A stretch of DNA of 64,000 nucleotides from GCA-2717185 sp964474755 (GCA_964474755.1 CAYYUG010000006.1:30218-94217); one strand, 5' to 3'; shown: positions 18,774 through 28,884, counted from the first letter of the stretch. Made by a program: numbers and translations. Notes: a model not told the origin generated them from the letters alone.

Positions 18774-19634
18774 ATGTTTAACATTGAAAATTCAAAATAC
18801 GCTATCCGTGCAGTCGTATTCCTCCTCGTCGCACTCGGCGTGTCCGGATTTGGCAGGCTCGAATCCCTATTTGCCCCGAAGGCTGAACTTTGGGAAAAAT
18901 GGACAAAACACCAATCCGTATCGAACCCGACTGTTGACCACGGTGCCTGGGATACATTCCTCAAATCCTACGTCAGCACACATGGTGACGGCGTGAACCG
19001 TGTTGCCTATGGAGATGTCAACAAGGAGGATCGACAAGCACTCGACGCCTACATTCGTTACATGGCCGCGATTTCCGTAGAAACACTGTCCCGCGACGAC
19101 CAACTAGCCTACTGGATCAACCTTTATAATACGCTAACTGTGAAGGTCGTCCTGACACACTATCCCGTCGATACAATTCGTGATATCGACATCTCACCCG
19201 GTCTATTCAGTGACGGACCTTGGGATAAAAAACTAATCCATATTGATGGCGAAGCAATTAGTCTCAACGATATAGAACACCGCATTCTACGCCCGATTTG
19301 GCGCGACCCCCGTCTACATTACGCTTTAAACTGCGCCTCAATTGGCTGCCCCAACTTGTTGAAAAGTGCATTCACCGGAGCCACCGTCAGCCAGGTGCTC
19401 GAAGAGGCAGCATACGCTTATATCAACGATAAGCGCGGCGTCAGTACCCAGGACGAGCGGGTGATCATTTCTAGCATATACGCCTGGTTTAAAGATGATT
19501 TTGGCAGCGATCTCACTGGAGTGCTCTCACATTTGAAAAGTTACGCTAACCCAGAGGTCGCTTTAATCCTCGAGGAAGCTATCGATATCGAAGATGCGTA
19601 TGACTGGACGCTTAACGACGCAGCGAGAAACTAA
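18774..19634 (+). CDS. DUF547 domain protein, exported
   Basis: 286 residues with an N-terminal hydrophobic segment (residues 12-27, AVVFLLVALGVSGFG) that may be a signal peptide or anchor. The rest is a DUF547 domain: DQLAYWINLYNTLTVKVVL, LNDIEHRILRPIWRDPRLHYALNCASIGCPNL and YAWFKDDFG are all characteristic. DUF547 is cysteine-peptidase-like in fold, but no enzymatic role is established. The stop overlaps that of the convergent DUF427 gene by 4 bases. Confidence 0.85.
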   Translation: MFNIENSKYAIRAVVFLLVALGVSGFGRLESLFAPKAELWEKWTKHQSVSNPTVDHGAWDTFLKSYVSTHGDGVNRVAYGDVNKEDRQALDAYIRYMAAISVETLSRDDQLAYWINLYNTLTVKVVLTHYPVDTIRDIDISPGLFSDGPWDKKLIHIDGEAISLNDIEHRILRPIWRDPRLHYALNCASIGCPNLLKSAFTGATVSQVLEEAAYAYINDKRGVSTQDERVIISSIYAWFKDDFGSDLTGVLSHLKSYANPEVALILEEAIDIEDAYDWTLNDAARN

Positions 19635-20056
19635 TTTTGCGCACTGCCAATGATTAGTTCGCCATCCTCATACCAATTATCCAATCGCGTGCGGTAGAAC
19701 GCTACATATTCCTTGATCGCGGCGACCTCGTCGCAAGGCGTTTCGTAGCTCCACATGATGTTTTCCAACTCTCTACCGGCAACTGTAAGGCTCCAATATG
19801 AGGCGTCCCCTTTGAATGGGCAGTGGGTCACGTGATCAGTGCGTTGAAAATGTTCCATTCGAACTTCAGACTGCGGAAAATAGCAGACTGCCTGATGGTT
19901 TTGCTCAAGCATCAGTAAAGCGTTTTCGCTTTCGACAATAACTTTATCACCAACCTCAACCCGAACGTTCTTGCCCGCTGGCTTCAGCGTGATCCGATAC
20001 TCGGGGTTCTTCGCGTAACCCGGACCGCTATTTCCGCATTTTCCCTTATCTGACAT
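19631..20056 (-). CDS. DUF427 domain protein
   Basis: 141-residue protein of the DUF427 family, a small beta-rich domain of unknown biochemical function. Conserved pieces include VEVGDKVIVESENALLMLEQ, the VCYFPQSEVRMEHF segment, HCPFKGDASYWSL and the C-terminal WSYETPCDEVAAIKEYVAFY. The start at 20056 (MSDKGK) matches family length; an upstream ATG would add 8 residues. It is cytosolic and stands alone between DUF547 (convergent) and the biotin genes. Confidence 0.85.
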   Translation of the reverse strand: MSDKGKCGNSGPGYAKNPEYRITLKPAGKNVRVEVGDKVIVESENALLMLEQNHQAVCYFPQSEVRMEHFQRTDHVTHCPFKGDASYWSLTVAGRELENIMWSYETPCDEVAAIKEYVAFYRTRLDNWYEDGELIIGSAQN

Positions 20057-20172
20057 CTTCATATTTTCCCACAATTCCAAACTATTACGAGGCGTAGTGT
20101 ACCTATTTCCTAGGTTGGCACGAATAAATGTAGCTCCCTACCATTTTAACATTTTAGGGTCGCCCCCTAAAT

Positions 20173-20817
20173 TTATAGAAGCGGAAGCAGGTCAACCGTA
20201 CCACCTCGTGGTACGGCAACAACGGCAACATCGATAAGAAAACGCTTGATTGTTTCGACAGTCTCAGAGACGGGGACTGGTGAAACCTCGGACTCACTTA
20301 TAACGATAGCTGCAACTGTGACACCGCGATCCCGCATCGCATGTACCGTGGTTAACGTATGACTGATAGTCCCCAAGTAGCTTCCGGCGACGACCAACGT
20401 GGGGTATCCCAACGCAACGATCCAATCAAGCACGGTTTCACGTGAGGTCAACGGCACCATTGCCCCGCCGACACCCTCGACAAGCAAGTAATCCTCACTG
20501 TAAGGCCGACAAAATTCGATCAGCTTCTCAAAATCAATCACCTTCCCCTCTCGAGCAGCCGCCATGTCTGGTGAAAGTGGTTTGGCAAAACGCCAAGGCG
20601 TGATCTCGCAAATCGAATTTTCAGATATTATCTCTCCCAACGCGTCCAAAATTAAACCACTATCGCATTCGCCAATATTCGCGGGCTCATAGCCGCTAAG
20701 GACAGGCTTCAAAGCGCGGACTGCCTTGCCGTTTCGTCGGATTTCCCGGCACAACATGGTGGTAACGTAGGTCTTACCTATATCCGTACCGGTCGCTGTG
20801 ATGAAGCACGCGGTCAT
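20173..20817 (-). CDS. bioD: Dethiobiotin synthetase BioD
   Basis: 214-residue ATP-dependent carboxylase/ring-closing enzyme, penultimate step of biotin synthesis. The P-loop FITATGTDIGKTYVT is at residues 5-19, the KPVLSGY substrate-binding lysine near 37, and VEGVGGAMVPL (the second nucleotide motif) near 114. Its start overlaps the end of bioF by 4 bases (ATGA), so bioF and bioD are co-translated. Confidence 0.95.
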   Translation of the reverse strand: MTACFITATGTDIGKTYVTTMLCREIRRNGKAVRALKPVLSGYEPANIGECDSGLILDALGEIISENSICEITPWRFAKPLSPDMAAAREGKVIDFEKLIEFCRPYSEDYLLVEGVGGAMVPLTSRETVLDWIVALGYPTLVVAGSYLGTISHTLTTVHAMRDRGVTVAAIVISESEVSPVPVSETVETIKRFLIDVAVVAVPRGGTVDLLPLL

Positions 20818-21971
20818 GAGTTCATCAAGCGTGTTTTAACAATCTCTGCAAGGCGCCGAATTTCTGTGTCTTTGTGCGCAGCCGTAAAGGTAAAACGCAA
20901 TCGCGCCGTTCCATCAGGCACAGTTGGTGGCCGGATGGCCGTGACTAGATAGCCTTCATCCTCAAGCATCTGTGATGCCGACAATGTTCTTACCGGATCT
21001 CGAAGAATTACTGGCACGATACAGCTCTCAGCGCGCGGCAGGCCGAGCAATTCACAAAACAACTGCGCCTTAACCAAGGGCAAAGCTGCGTATTCCGGCT
21101 GTTCTTCGATTAAATTCAAAGCGGCGATACTTGCCGCCGCAGCTGCTGGCGGCAGCCCCGTGGAATAAATGAAAGTGCGAGCGCGGGTGCGCATAAAATC
21201 AATCACCGGCTGCGCTGCGCACAGATACCCCCCATAGGTACCAATCGCTTTCGATAAGGTACCCATCTGAAGCGGGACCGCGGCTTTCTTGCCACCGACG
21301 AAACTGCTACCTCGCCCCGCTCCAATCACACCTATCCCGTGCGCATCGTCGGTCATGAACCATGCATCATGGGCCTTACAAAGCACACTCAATTCGTTAA
21401 CAGGCGCCAGATCCCCATCCATGCTGAAAACACCGTCGGTCACGACCAAGGCGCGGGGATGCTTGGAGCGATGCCTTGTGAGCAACGTAGCAACATCGTC
21501 AACGTCATTGTGCTGAAATTTATAGACCGGCCCTTGCGTTAGCGTCCCGCCCGCCAAGATACAGGCATGGCTCAATTCGTCTACAATCAACAAGTCGTCA
21601 GGTCCGATAAGCGTCGGAATTATGCCGAGATTAGCCAGGTAGCCAGAGCCAAACACGCATGCATCGTCGGTTCCTTTAAGACGTGCTAAGCGTTTTTCTA
21701 ACTCACGGAATAGTGGATGGTTCCCCGTGACCAAGCGCGATGCGCCGGATCCAACTCCATAGCGTTCCGTTGCGTCGATTGCCGCACGTTTGATGGACGG
21801 ATGCTGCGACAAGTTTAGATAATCGTTGCAGGCAAAGGAAATGAGACGCTTGCCGTCCCGGATAGCGACGGCATCTTCCAAGCGATCTGTTTCAAACAAC
21901 GATCGGCGCAGTTGCCGCTGTTCAAGAGCGCCTAGCTTCCCGCGAGCGAATTCCTCCAACGATTGTGACAT
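20814..21971 (-). CDS. bioF: 8-amino-7-oxononanoate synthase BioF
   Basis: 385-residue alpha-oxoamine synthase, PLP-dependent, condensing pimeloyl-thioester with alanine. The domain start (SFACNDYLNLSQHP), GSGASRLVTGNHP, DDAHGIGVIG and the PLP lysine motif GTLSKAIGTYGGY near 235 are present. The ATG at 21971 follows AGGGGA by 6 bases and is preferred to a TTG one codon earlier. Divergent from bioB; no bioC/bioH for pimeloyl synthesis is visible in the window. Confidence 0.95.
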   Translation of the reverse strand: MSQSLEEFARGKLGALEQRQLRRSLFETDRLEDAVAIRDGKRLISFACNDYLNLSQHPSIKRAAIDATERYGVGSGASRLVTGNHPLFRELEKRLARLKGTDDACVFGSGYLANLGIIPTLIGPDDLLIVDELSHACILAGGTLTQGPVYKFQHNDVDDVATLLTRHRSKHPRALVVTDGVFSMDGDLAPVNELSVLCKAHDAWFMTDDAHGIGVIGAGRGSSFVGGKKAAVPLQMGTLSKAIGTYGGYLCAAQPVIDFMRTRARTFIYSTGLPPAAAAASIAALNLIEEQPEYAALPLVKAQLFCELLGLPRAESCIVPVILRDPVRTLSASQMLEDEGYLVTAIRPPTVPDGTARLRFTFTAAHKDTEIRRLAEIVKTRLMNS

Positions 21972-22003
21972 CAATGATCCCCTGCGCTGGCGACTGCCGC
22001 TGC

Positions 22004-22031
22004 TTGACCGGCCATCATAAGCGCCTATGCT
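22004..22031 (+). promoter_or_regulatory. Candidate sigma70 promoter of bioBA
   Basis: TTGACC (22004-22009) and TATGCT (22026-22031) with a 16-base spacer lie 52 bases before the bioB start, in the 111-base divergent region between bioF and bioB. No BirA-like operator palindrome was found. Motif recognition only. Confidence 0.35.
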
Positions 22032-22082
22032 TCGCGTACGTTTATTAGACGCATTTGCGTATCGACGAGGAACCTAGCATCG

Positions 22083-23126
22083 ATGACCTTAGAGTCCGCA
22101 ATTCATACCGAAACTGTTGAGAAACAAACTGCTTCACATGAAGAGGATACCGCCTCTCCTGTGAAATCGGACCATGCTGACACTATCCGTCACGATTGGA
22201 CCCGAACCGAAATTGCTACCCTGTTTGATCGCCCGTTCAATGACCTAATCTTCGAAGCGCAATTGATGCATCGGCGCTATTTTCATCCCAATCAGGTTCA
22301 GATGTCGACCCTCTTGAGCATTAAGACAGGCGGCTGTTCAGAGGATTGCGCATACTGCCCGCAGAGCGCCTCCTATGATACGGGTGTTAAGGCGGAAAAG
22401 CTGATGGCCGTCCAGTCTGTTCTGGCCGAAGCGCGCCGAGCCAAGGATGGTGGTGCGACCCGGTACTGCATGGGAGCAGCGTGGCGCAGCCCAAAGGACC
22501 GCGATATAGAAACGGTTTGTGAAATGATCGAAGGGGTCCGCGCCCTTGGTATGGAAACCTGTGTGACACTGGGCATGTTAACTGACACACAAACAACCCG
22601 CCTCCGCGAGGCCGGGCTAGATTACTACAACCACAATATCGATACATCGGAAGAGTTTTACGGAGAGATAATAACCACTCGGACCTATCAGGATCGCCTC
22701 GACACTTTGGGCCGCGTCCGCGACGCGGGCATCCATGTTTGCAGCGGCGGTATCGTGGGCATGGGCGAGGCACGTGATGATCGGGTCGGTATGCTGATCA
22801 CGCTGGCAAATATGCCGAAGCATCCGGAAAGCGTGCCGATTAATATGCTGGTAAAGGTCGAGGGAACGCCTGTCGACGATCAAGCAGCGCTCGACCCTCT
22901 GGAGTTTGTTCGAACCATCGCCGTGGCACGGATAATTATGCCTGAATCGATGGTCCGTCTTTCCGCCGGCCGCGAGACGATGAGCGACGAAGTACAAGCG
23001 CTCTGTTTCCTGGCTGGCGCTAATTCGATCTTCGTCGGACCGAAACTGTTGACCACCGACAACCCAGAACGCGACAAAGACGATTCGCTGTTCGTCCGGC
23101 TCGGCATCGAATCCATGCCGTTATAA
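22083..23126 (+). CDS. bioB: Biotin synthase BioB
   Basis: 347-residue radical-SAM enzyme inserting sulfur into dethiobiotin. The SAM-cluster cysteines are Cys85, Cys89 and Cys92 (CSEDCAYC); the other hallmarks (GAAWRSPKDRD, the YNHNIDTS block, CSGGIVGMGE, and the C-terminal RLSAGRE Arg) are all intact. The N-terminal 40 residues are longer than in E. coli BioB and unconserved. A GAGGA site lies 11 bases before the ATG. Followed 7 bases later by bioA. Confidence 0.95.
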   Translation: MTLESAIHTETVEKQTASHEEDTASPVKSDHADTIRHDWTRTEIATLFDRPFNDLIFEAQLMHRRYFHPNQVQMSTLLSIKTGGCSEDCAYCPQSASYDTGVKAEKLMAVQSVLAEARRAKDGGATRYCMGAAWRSPKDRDIETVCEMIEGVRALGMETCVTLGMLTDTQTTRLREAGLDYYNHNIDTSEEFYGEIITTRTYQDRLDTLGRVRDAGIHVCSGGIVGMGEARDDRVGMLITLANMPKHPESVPINMLVKVEGTPVDDQAALDPLEFVRTIAVARIIMPESMVRLSAGRETMSDEVQALCFLAGANSIFVGPKLLTTDNPERDKDDSLFVRLGIESMPL

Positions 23127-23133
23127 TACGAAC

Positions 23134-24420
23134 GTGACGGACACCACTGATTGGCCGGATTGGTTCGCCGAAGGCTTCAAGCACGTATGGTTACCCTACA
23201 CTCAGATGGAAACAACGCCGCCGCCAGTGCCCGTTACGGCAACCAACGGTGTTCATATTACTCTGGCCAACGGCCGGCAGCTGATTGACGGCGTATCCTC
23301 CTGGTGGACAGCCTGCCACGGTTACAATCATCCACATATTCGAGAAGCAGTCAGCGAACAGTTGGCGACAATGCCTCATATCATGTTTGGCGGCCTGGCA
23401 CATGAACCAGCCCTATCCCTAGCACAACGTTTAAGTCTCCTGTTGCCCGGTGATCTAAATCGGGTGTTCTTCTCGGAATCGGGGTCCGTTTCGGTTGAGA
23501 TCGCGATGAAAATGGCCCTCCAATACTGGATTAACGGCGGCGAAAAACAGCGGCGCAAATTCATCGGCTTCGAGTACGCCTATCACGGCGATACGATCGG
23601 TGCGATGTCAGTCTGCGATCCTGAAGAAGGCATGCATGCACTGTTCAGCGGCTTGCTCCCGGAACAGCATATCGTACCCCTGCCCCGCAACGATGCAGAG
23701 TTCGTGCGTTTCGAGACCTTCCTGGGAGAGCATGCCAAAGGTTGCGCGGCGATAATCATCGAACCGCTGATCCAGGGAGCGGGTGGGATGAAGATGCATA
23801 CCCCAGATACGCTGGCGCGCATTCATCAGGCTGCCAAACATCATGATCTTTTGTTAATTGCAGATGAAATCATGACCGGGTTTGGCCGAACAGGAACATT
23901 ATTTGCTAGTGAGCAAGCCGATATCGCCCCAGACATCGTCACGCTCTCGAAAGCGCTGACTGGCGGTACCATGGCGCTCGCAGCGACTGTCGCGACGGAC
24001 AATATCTTTGACGCTTTTCTATCCGATGATCCAGAAGCCGCCCTGATGCACGGCCCCACTTACATGGCCAGCCCTCTCGCCTGCGCCGCGGCACATGCCT
24101 CACTAGATTTGTTTGAACAGGAACCACGGCTTAATCAAGTCAGCGTTATCGAACAACATCTACTCAGAGCGCTAGAACCCTGCCGTGATATGACTGGCGT
24201 CGTCGATGTACGAGTTAAAGGCGCAATAGGCATCGTCCAGCTGAAAAATTTCTCCGAACATAATCAGTTCAAGGCCCGCTTCATCGAAAAGGGGGTCTGG
24301 ATCCGCCCCTTTGGTGATGTTGTCTATTTGATGCCGCCCTTCATCATCGAAGAGGCTGAATTATCCTTTTTGACGACCGCTCTTCGAGACGTAGTTGGCG
24401 ACTGGTCCGTACGCCGTTAG
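23134..24420 (+). CDS. bioA: Adenosylmethionine-8-amino-7-oxononanoate aminotransferase BioA
   Basis: 428-residue class III aminotransferase using SAM as amino donor to make 7,8-diaminopelargonate. Recognisable: WLPYTQMET near the start (a BioA signature), DGVSSWWTACHGYNHPH, the ADEIMTGFGRTG block near 245 and the PLP lysine in TLSKALTGG near 274. It starts with GTG, 7 bases after the bioB stop. With bioF and bioD on the other side, the locus covers the four late steps of biotin synthesis. Confidence 0.95.
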   Translation: MTDTTDWPDWFAEGFKHVWLPYTQMETTPPPVPVTATNGVHITLANGRQLIDGVSSWWTACHGYNHPHIREAVSEQLATMPHIMFGGLAHEPALSLAQRLSLLLPGDLNRVFFSESGSVSVEIAMKMALQYWINGGEKQRRKFIGFEYAYHGDTIGAMSVCDPEEGMHALFSGLLPEQHIVPLPRNDAEFVRFETFLGEHAKGCAAIIIEPLIQGAGGMKMHTPDTLARIHQAAKHHDLLLIADEIMTGFGRTGTLFASEQADIAPDIVTLSKALTGGTMALAATVATDNIFDAFLSDDPEAALMHGPTYMASPLACAAAHASLDLFEQEPRLNQVSVIEQHLLRALEPCRDMTGVVDVRVKGAIGIVQLKNFSEHNQFKARFIEKGVWIRPFGDVVYLMPPFIIEEAELSFLTTALRDVVGDWSVRR

Positions 24421-24717
24421 TGATCGTGCAACGCGCCAACCTCAGCGGCGATTGCCCGGCACATCTTCAGAATTACTCGTTTCCTGCGATAAAACTGACC
24501 GTCTAATCGGTCGTTTCATAGTCCCGTAATATAAATAGCGCAGCATCAAGCATATCCCTTTGGTTAAGGCCCGTTCCTGCAATGTCATGTTGCCGAACGC
24601 TGATAAATTCGGTCATAAAAAGGCACGGCCTAACGACAAAGTGTTGGGCAGGTGTGCGATACTCGGGCCATCAAATTTCCTTGCCAAAAGGCCAAGGTGT
24701 CATAGGTCTCGATTTTT

Positions 24718-25917
24718 ATGAACAAATCCCAACCCCACAACCCTTGGCGAACTCGCATTGCAATCCTGCTGGGTGCACATGCGGTTGGTACGCTGCACAG
24801 CGTGTCCGTACTTGCTTTGGCGCCAGTGATACGGCCCGACCTAGGCCTCAGTTTTGCCCAGTTCGGGTTACTCATGACCGCCTACAGTGCCGGACAAGTC
24901 ACAGGATCCGTGCCGTCCGGCGCCTATGTCGATCGTGTCGGCGTTGGTTGGGGATTGGTCACCGCCTGCGCGATCCTCTGCACTGGCGCAGTCATACTCA
25001 CGCAGGCGGAGGGCCACAGCCATGCGTTGCTCGCCATGCTGATTGTGGGTTGGGGATATTCACTCACCAATCCTGCGACTGCGCGCGGTGTACTTGAATG
25101 GTTTCCACCGAACCGGCGTGCCACGGCCATCGGGGTCAAACAAACCGGAGTTCCAATAGGCGGCGTGCTGGCAGCCAGCACACTCATCCTTTCCACCTAT
25201 ATAGCTTGGCAGACCATTATCTGGATCATAATTAGCGCGACCATCGTAAACGCGTTGATCTGTGCCACGCTTGTCCAAAAACCAAAACTAAACAGGAATA
25301 TCAAGGCCAATTTATTTGTTGAGATCTATCGTCTGTTAGGTGACCGAAATCTCGTCGTCTTGTCTCTAGCGAGCGGATTTTTTAATACCGGGCAATATAA
25401 TTTTTTCACCTACCTGACCTCCTTCATGCGCGAAGCCGCTCAAGCAAGCCAGGAACTCGCGAGCCTGACCCTTGGCATAGCACAAGCCGTCAGCGCTGCA
25501 GGCCGCATTGGTTGGGGTGCGTTAAGCGACACGATGTTGCACGGCCGACGCAAATGGCTGACCGTTGGCGTATGCTTCTCTGCAGTGTTATTTTTTGGCG
25601 CCATGGCAGCGGCAGGTCAAACTCAGGCGGTCGGTCTCAGTATGGGGATAGCCATGCTGTTGGGGCTAACTATCGCCTCTTATGCGACATTGATGCAAAC
25701 AATGTCGATCGAAGCCGTGCCATCAGAAAACGCCGGCGCCGCTTTGGGATATACATCGCTAGGTAGCCATACAGGCGCCATGGTGGGGCCGCCCGTCTTT
25801 GGTGTAGTGATCGACGCAACCGGCCATTTCGCCGATGGTTACCTACTTACCGGAGCGATCGTCGGCGCAGGCGTGCTACTATTTGCAATCGTGTTTCGCG
25901 AGAAGAAACATCAGTAA
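24718..25917 (+). CDS. MFS transporter
   Basis: 399-residue major facilitator with about 12 predicted membrane helices. The loop 2-3 motif is present in degenerate form (GAYVDRVGVGWGL), as are GWGYSLTNPATARGVLEWFPPNRRATAIGVKQTG in the first half and GWGALSD in the second. It resembles anion/organic-acid porters, but the substrate is not readable. The following gamma-glutamyltransferase-like gene starts 18 bases later, so transport and peptide or amide cleavage may be linked. Confidence 0.85.
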   Translation: MNKSQPHNPWRTRIAILLGAHAVGTLHSVSVLALAPVIRPDLGLSFAQFGLLMTAYSAGQVTGSVPSGAYVDRVGVGWGLVTACAILCTGAVILTQAEGHSHALLAMLIVGWGYSLTNPATARGVLEWFPPNRRATAIGVKQTGVPIGGVLAASTLILSTYIAWQTIIWIIISATIVNALICATLVQKPKLNRNIKANLFVEIYRLLGDRNLVVLSLASGFFNTGQYNFFTYLTSFMREAAQASQELASLTLGIAQAVSAAGRIGWGALSDTMLHGRRKWLTVGVCFSAVLFFGAMAAAGQTQAVGLSMGIAMLLGLTIASYATLMQTMSIEAVPSENAGAALGYTSLGSHTGAMVGPPVFGVVIDATGHFADGYLLTGAIVGAGVLLFAIVFREKKHQ

Positions 25918-25935
25918 CGATAAGCGAGGATTATT

Positions 25936-27455
25936 TTGAAAGGTCTGGTAGTTTGTCCACAACCCCGCGCCGCCGATGTTGGTGCTGTGATCCTGAACCA
26001 AGGCGGAACTGCCTTTGACGCAGCCATTGCGACTGCGTTCGCACAGATGATTGTTGATCCATTTATGTGCGGCATTGGTGGCATGGGTTCATTCCAGTAC
26101 TACCACGCCGCAACAGGTGAAAACGGCATGATCGACTTCCATGCCACCTCAGGTGCCAAGGTGACACCAGAAATGTGGCAGGCGGACATGAAAGGCCGCA
26201 CACCAATCTCCGGTTACACCCTGTTTGACGATTACCGTAGCGAGCTCGGCTATACATCGATTATGACGCCGGGCACGGTTGCAGGTTTCGCTGAGGCACA
26301 TCGGCGTTTCGGCACTCTGGCCTGGGCTGACCTGCTACAACCTGCAATCCGCATGGCACGAGAGGGCTTTCAAATGACTTCTTATGTGCGCGACTTTTTC
26401 ACTCGTGACTTCATGGAAGGCATTCCCGATGGCATGACCCGGGTCACTAAGACCAATGCCTGCAGCGAAATTTATGTTCATCCCGAAGGCCGCTTCCACA
26501 ATGTCGGCGAGATCATTAAAAATCCAGGTTATGCTGATAGCCTCGACGCCTTGGCTACGGATGGGCCGGAAAGCTTCTATATTGGCGCGTTAGGGAAAAA
26601 AATTGCAGACGACTTGGCCGCGAACGGTTCTTATGTGACAGCCAGCGATCTAGCCAATTACAGACCGGAATGCTGCGCACCCGTCAAGGGCAGTTATCGA
26701 GGGTATCCAGTATCTTCGAACCCACCGCCGGGCAGCGGGATCACCTTGGTCCAGATGCTGCAAATCTTAGAGCATTTCGATCTCGGATCGCACGACCATG
26801 GTTCGGCACTGCATATCGATCTAGTTGCCCGCGCGATGTCTGCGGCGCATCGGGACCGTAACAAATTTCTCGCTGATCCTAATTTCACCGAAGTGCCAGT
26901 CGAGTTTTTGACCTCGAAGGATAGAGCCGCCATGTGGGCTAAGAAAATACGGGAGGGCGAATTTCTTGGCGATGGAAAGGAAAACCCACCCTCCTGCACC
27001 ACTCACCTTTCCGTCTATGACGAGGCGGGCAACGCCGTGTCCTGCACCCACACACTGGGCACGGGATCGGGGGTTGTCACTCCGGGCACTGGTTTTGTCT
27101 ACAATAACTCAATGAAGCTTTTTGACCCAATTCCAGAAAGAGCTAATTCAATAGCACCGGGCAAGCGGCGGACAACAGGTATGGTACCAACCATGCTGTT
27201 CCGCGATGACGGAAAACCATGGATCATCGTTGGGGCACCTGGCGGCAGCGTGATCATCAGTTCAGTATTGCAGACAATCCTGAATATCGTCGATTTTGGC
27301 ATGTCACCAATCGAAGCGGTTACCGTCCCACGCATCCATTGTGAAGGTAAAGGCATTCACGCCGAGGCTCGTGTGCAGTCTTCGGAAATCGACAAGTTAC
27401 GAGACTTAGGACATACGGTGGATCATTCTCCGATCAGTTTCGATCCCGTTATGTC
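25936..27455 (+). CDS. Gamma-glutamyltransferase family protein (3' end lost in gap)
   Basis: About 507 residues of a GGT-fold N-terminal-nucleophile hydrolase before the assembly gap. Family blocks: AADVGAVILNQGGTAFDAAIATAF, CGIGGMGSFQYY, TPGTVAGFAEAH and, at the presumed self-cleavage site, SCTTHLSVYDEAGNAVSCT, where the catalytic Thr opens the small subunit. The binding-site segment NNSMKLFDP ... APGKRRTTGMVPT follows. Start is TTG at 25936 with GAGGA 5 bases before. There is no signal peptide, unlike periplasmic GGT, so an acylase or cytoplasmic role is possible. Any frame continuing past the gap is not this gene. Confidence 0.85.
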
Positions 27456-27555
27456 NNNNNNNNNNNNNNNNNNNNNNNNNNNNNNNNNNNNNNNNNNNNN
27501 NNNNNNNNNNNNNNNNNNNNNNNNNNNNNNNNNNNNNNNNNNNNNNNNNNNNNNN
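27456..27555. other. Assembly gap (100 N)
   Basis: Exactly 100 N, the usual placeholder for unknown length. It removes the 3' ends of the convergent GGT-like and MaoC-like genes, so true spacing and any gene between them are unknown. Confidence 0.98.
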
Positions 27556-27827
27556 AGCCAGCGCAAATTCTCAATACCTGGCCCGCCTAGGCTCGATTTC
27601 TCCATAAAGCCAAGATCAACCCAAAGGCGGAACACCATTGAACCCGTATGCCAGCCGGAGGCAATCAGTCCCCCGAACGGCCCCTCCGCCGCTGCCTCGC
27701 GGTCTGTATGTATCGGTTGCGGGTCGTATTTTCTGGCGAAATCCATGATTTCCGACTCGTCCATGGACATGCCGCGAGTTCGAAATATTTGACCGGGTTC
27801 GAAATCTTCAAGGTACTTGGTATGCAC
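27556..27827 (-). CDS. MaoC-like dehydratase (C-terminus lost in gap)
   Basis: N-terminal 90 residues of a hot-dog-fold MaoC-type (R)-enoyl-CoA hydratase. KYLEDFEPGQIFRTRG opens the domain, followed by FARKYDPQPIHTDREAAAEGPFGGLIASGWHT, which carries the expected catalytic Asp and His (the usual motif is D-x(4)-H) and the adjoining Ser/Gly. Start is GTG at 27827, with AGAAG 8 bases upstream; a TTG 8 codons earlier has no site. The remainder is in the gap. Last visible gene of the minus-strand operon that begins at 32712. Confidence 0.8.
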
Positions 27828-27841
27828 TGATTTACTTCTTT

Positions 27842-28873
27842 TTAAAAACAAGCCACGGCGCGCACGTCTTCTACTCCTTCCGGCAAGGGTAGCGACACCC
27901 AGTTCTTGCCATCATCTTCCGTCCCGAATATCTGACCCGCCCGCGCGCCACAAAAAATGCGCGATGGGTCGCGTCTGCTAACGGTGACGGTCATCAGGGT
28001 GCTGTCGATGGAAATGTCATGGTCAATACGTTGCCAATTCTCGCCCGTATCGTCACTGCGGTAGACCGATCCAGCGATACCGCGCGAAGAATCACTCAAC
28101 GCGGCGACAAAAACTTTCGGATTATGCGGGCTGACCATCAAATCGCGACCGTATTGTAAATCGGAAAAACGGCCGATACCGAATTCGCGCCAATGGTCTC
28201 CACGATCCTCGCTAACGAACAATCCCATCCGGTTGGCAACCCAAACCGTCCCCGGCTGCTCGGCGCTAACTGTGAGCGCATGCAGATCCATCATGCCTTC
28301 CGTCAGGTTATCGCTTAGAATGCAGTTTCGAAGATGCGGTTCTTGCGACAGTTCGAGCAGGCCGGCGCTGATATCCTCCCAGCTCTCGCCACCATCCAGG
28401 CTGCGGATGACACCACCGACTTCCAACGCCGCGTAAATATGCTCCGTGTCACTTGGGTCAATTGCCATCTTTAAGACGCGAACCGGGAAACAGCCGGTTA
28501 TTGCACCCTTAGGTTGTATGGCCGCCAATCGTCGCCACGATAGACCGCCATCTTTCGATTTGAAGATGGCTACGGGATCAGAACCTGCGTAAATTGTGCC
28601 AGGCGCATCCGGATGCGAGAGCAGCGAATAAATTGGCCTTCCATCCGCTGGAACATGCATGTCCGTCCAGTTTTCACCACCATCGTCGCTGCGATAAACA
28701 CCCTGGTGCGCGCCAACAAACAGCGAGCCCCCGTCCCCTTCGACAATAGCATAGACTTTCACCCTGTCCGGCAAACCGGCCTGTAATGGCTCCCAAAAAT
28801 TCTGCCCCGACTTGCGGCGAAATAGTCCGCTGTCTTCGACGGTAACCGCACCGGCAAAAATCGTGCTTTCCAT
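27842..28873 (-). CDS. Asp-box (BNR-repeat) beta-propeller protein
   Basis: 343 residues made of tandem sialidase-type Asp-box repeats: YRSDDGGENW, FKSKDGGLSW, RSLDGGESW, VSEDRGDHW, YRSDDTGENW and GTEDDGKNW recur about every 50-60 residues, indicating a six- or seven-bladed propeller. Databases often label such proteins photosystem II stability factor-like or exo-alpha-sialidase-like, but no catalytic residues can be pointed to. No signal peptide from the chosen start (28873, after GGGAGGG). It is in an operon with an aminotransferase and an M81 peptidase-like gene, so a cytosolic binding or lactonase-like role is possible. Confidence 0.75.
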   Translation of the reverse strand: MESTIFAGAVTVEDSGLFRRKSGQNFWEPLQAGLPDRVKVYAIVEGDGGSLFVGAHQGVYRSDDGGENWTDMHVPADGRPIYSLLSHPDAPGTIYAGSDPVAIFKSKDGGLSWRRLAAIQPKGAITGCFPVRVLKMAIDPSDTEHIYAALEVGGVIRSLDGGESWEDISAGLLELSQEPHLRNCILSDNLTEGMMDLHALTVSAEQPGTVWVANRMGLFVSEDRGDHWREFGIGRFSDLQYGRDLMVSPHNPKVFVAALSDSSRGIAGSVYRSDDTGENWQRIDHDISIDSTLMTVTVSRRDPSRIFCGARAGQIFGTEDDGKNWVSLPLPEGVEDVRAVACF

Positions 28874-28884
28874 AACGCCCTCCC

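Noticed and set aside
27456..27792. Reading the GGT-like frame through the N gap to 27792
   Set aside because: The gap is an arbitrary 100 N; the sequence after it belongs to the MaoC-like gene on the other strand.
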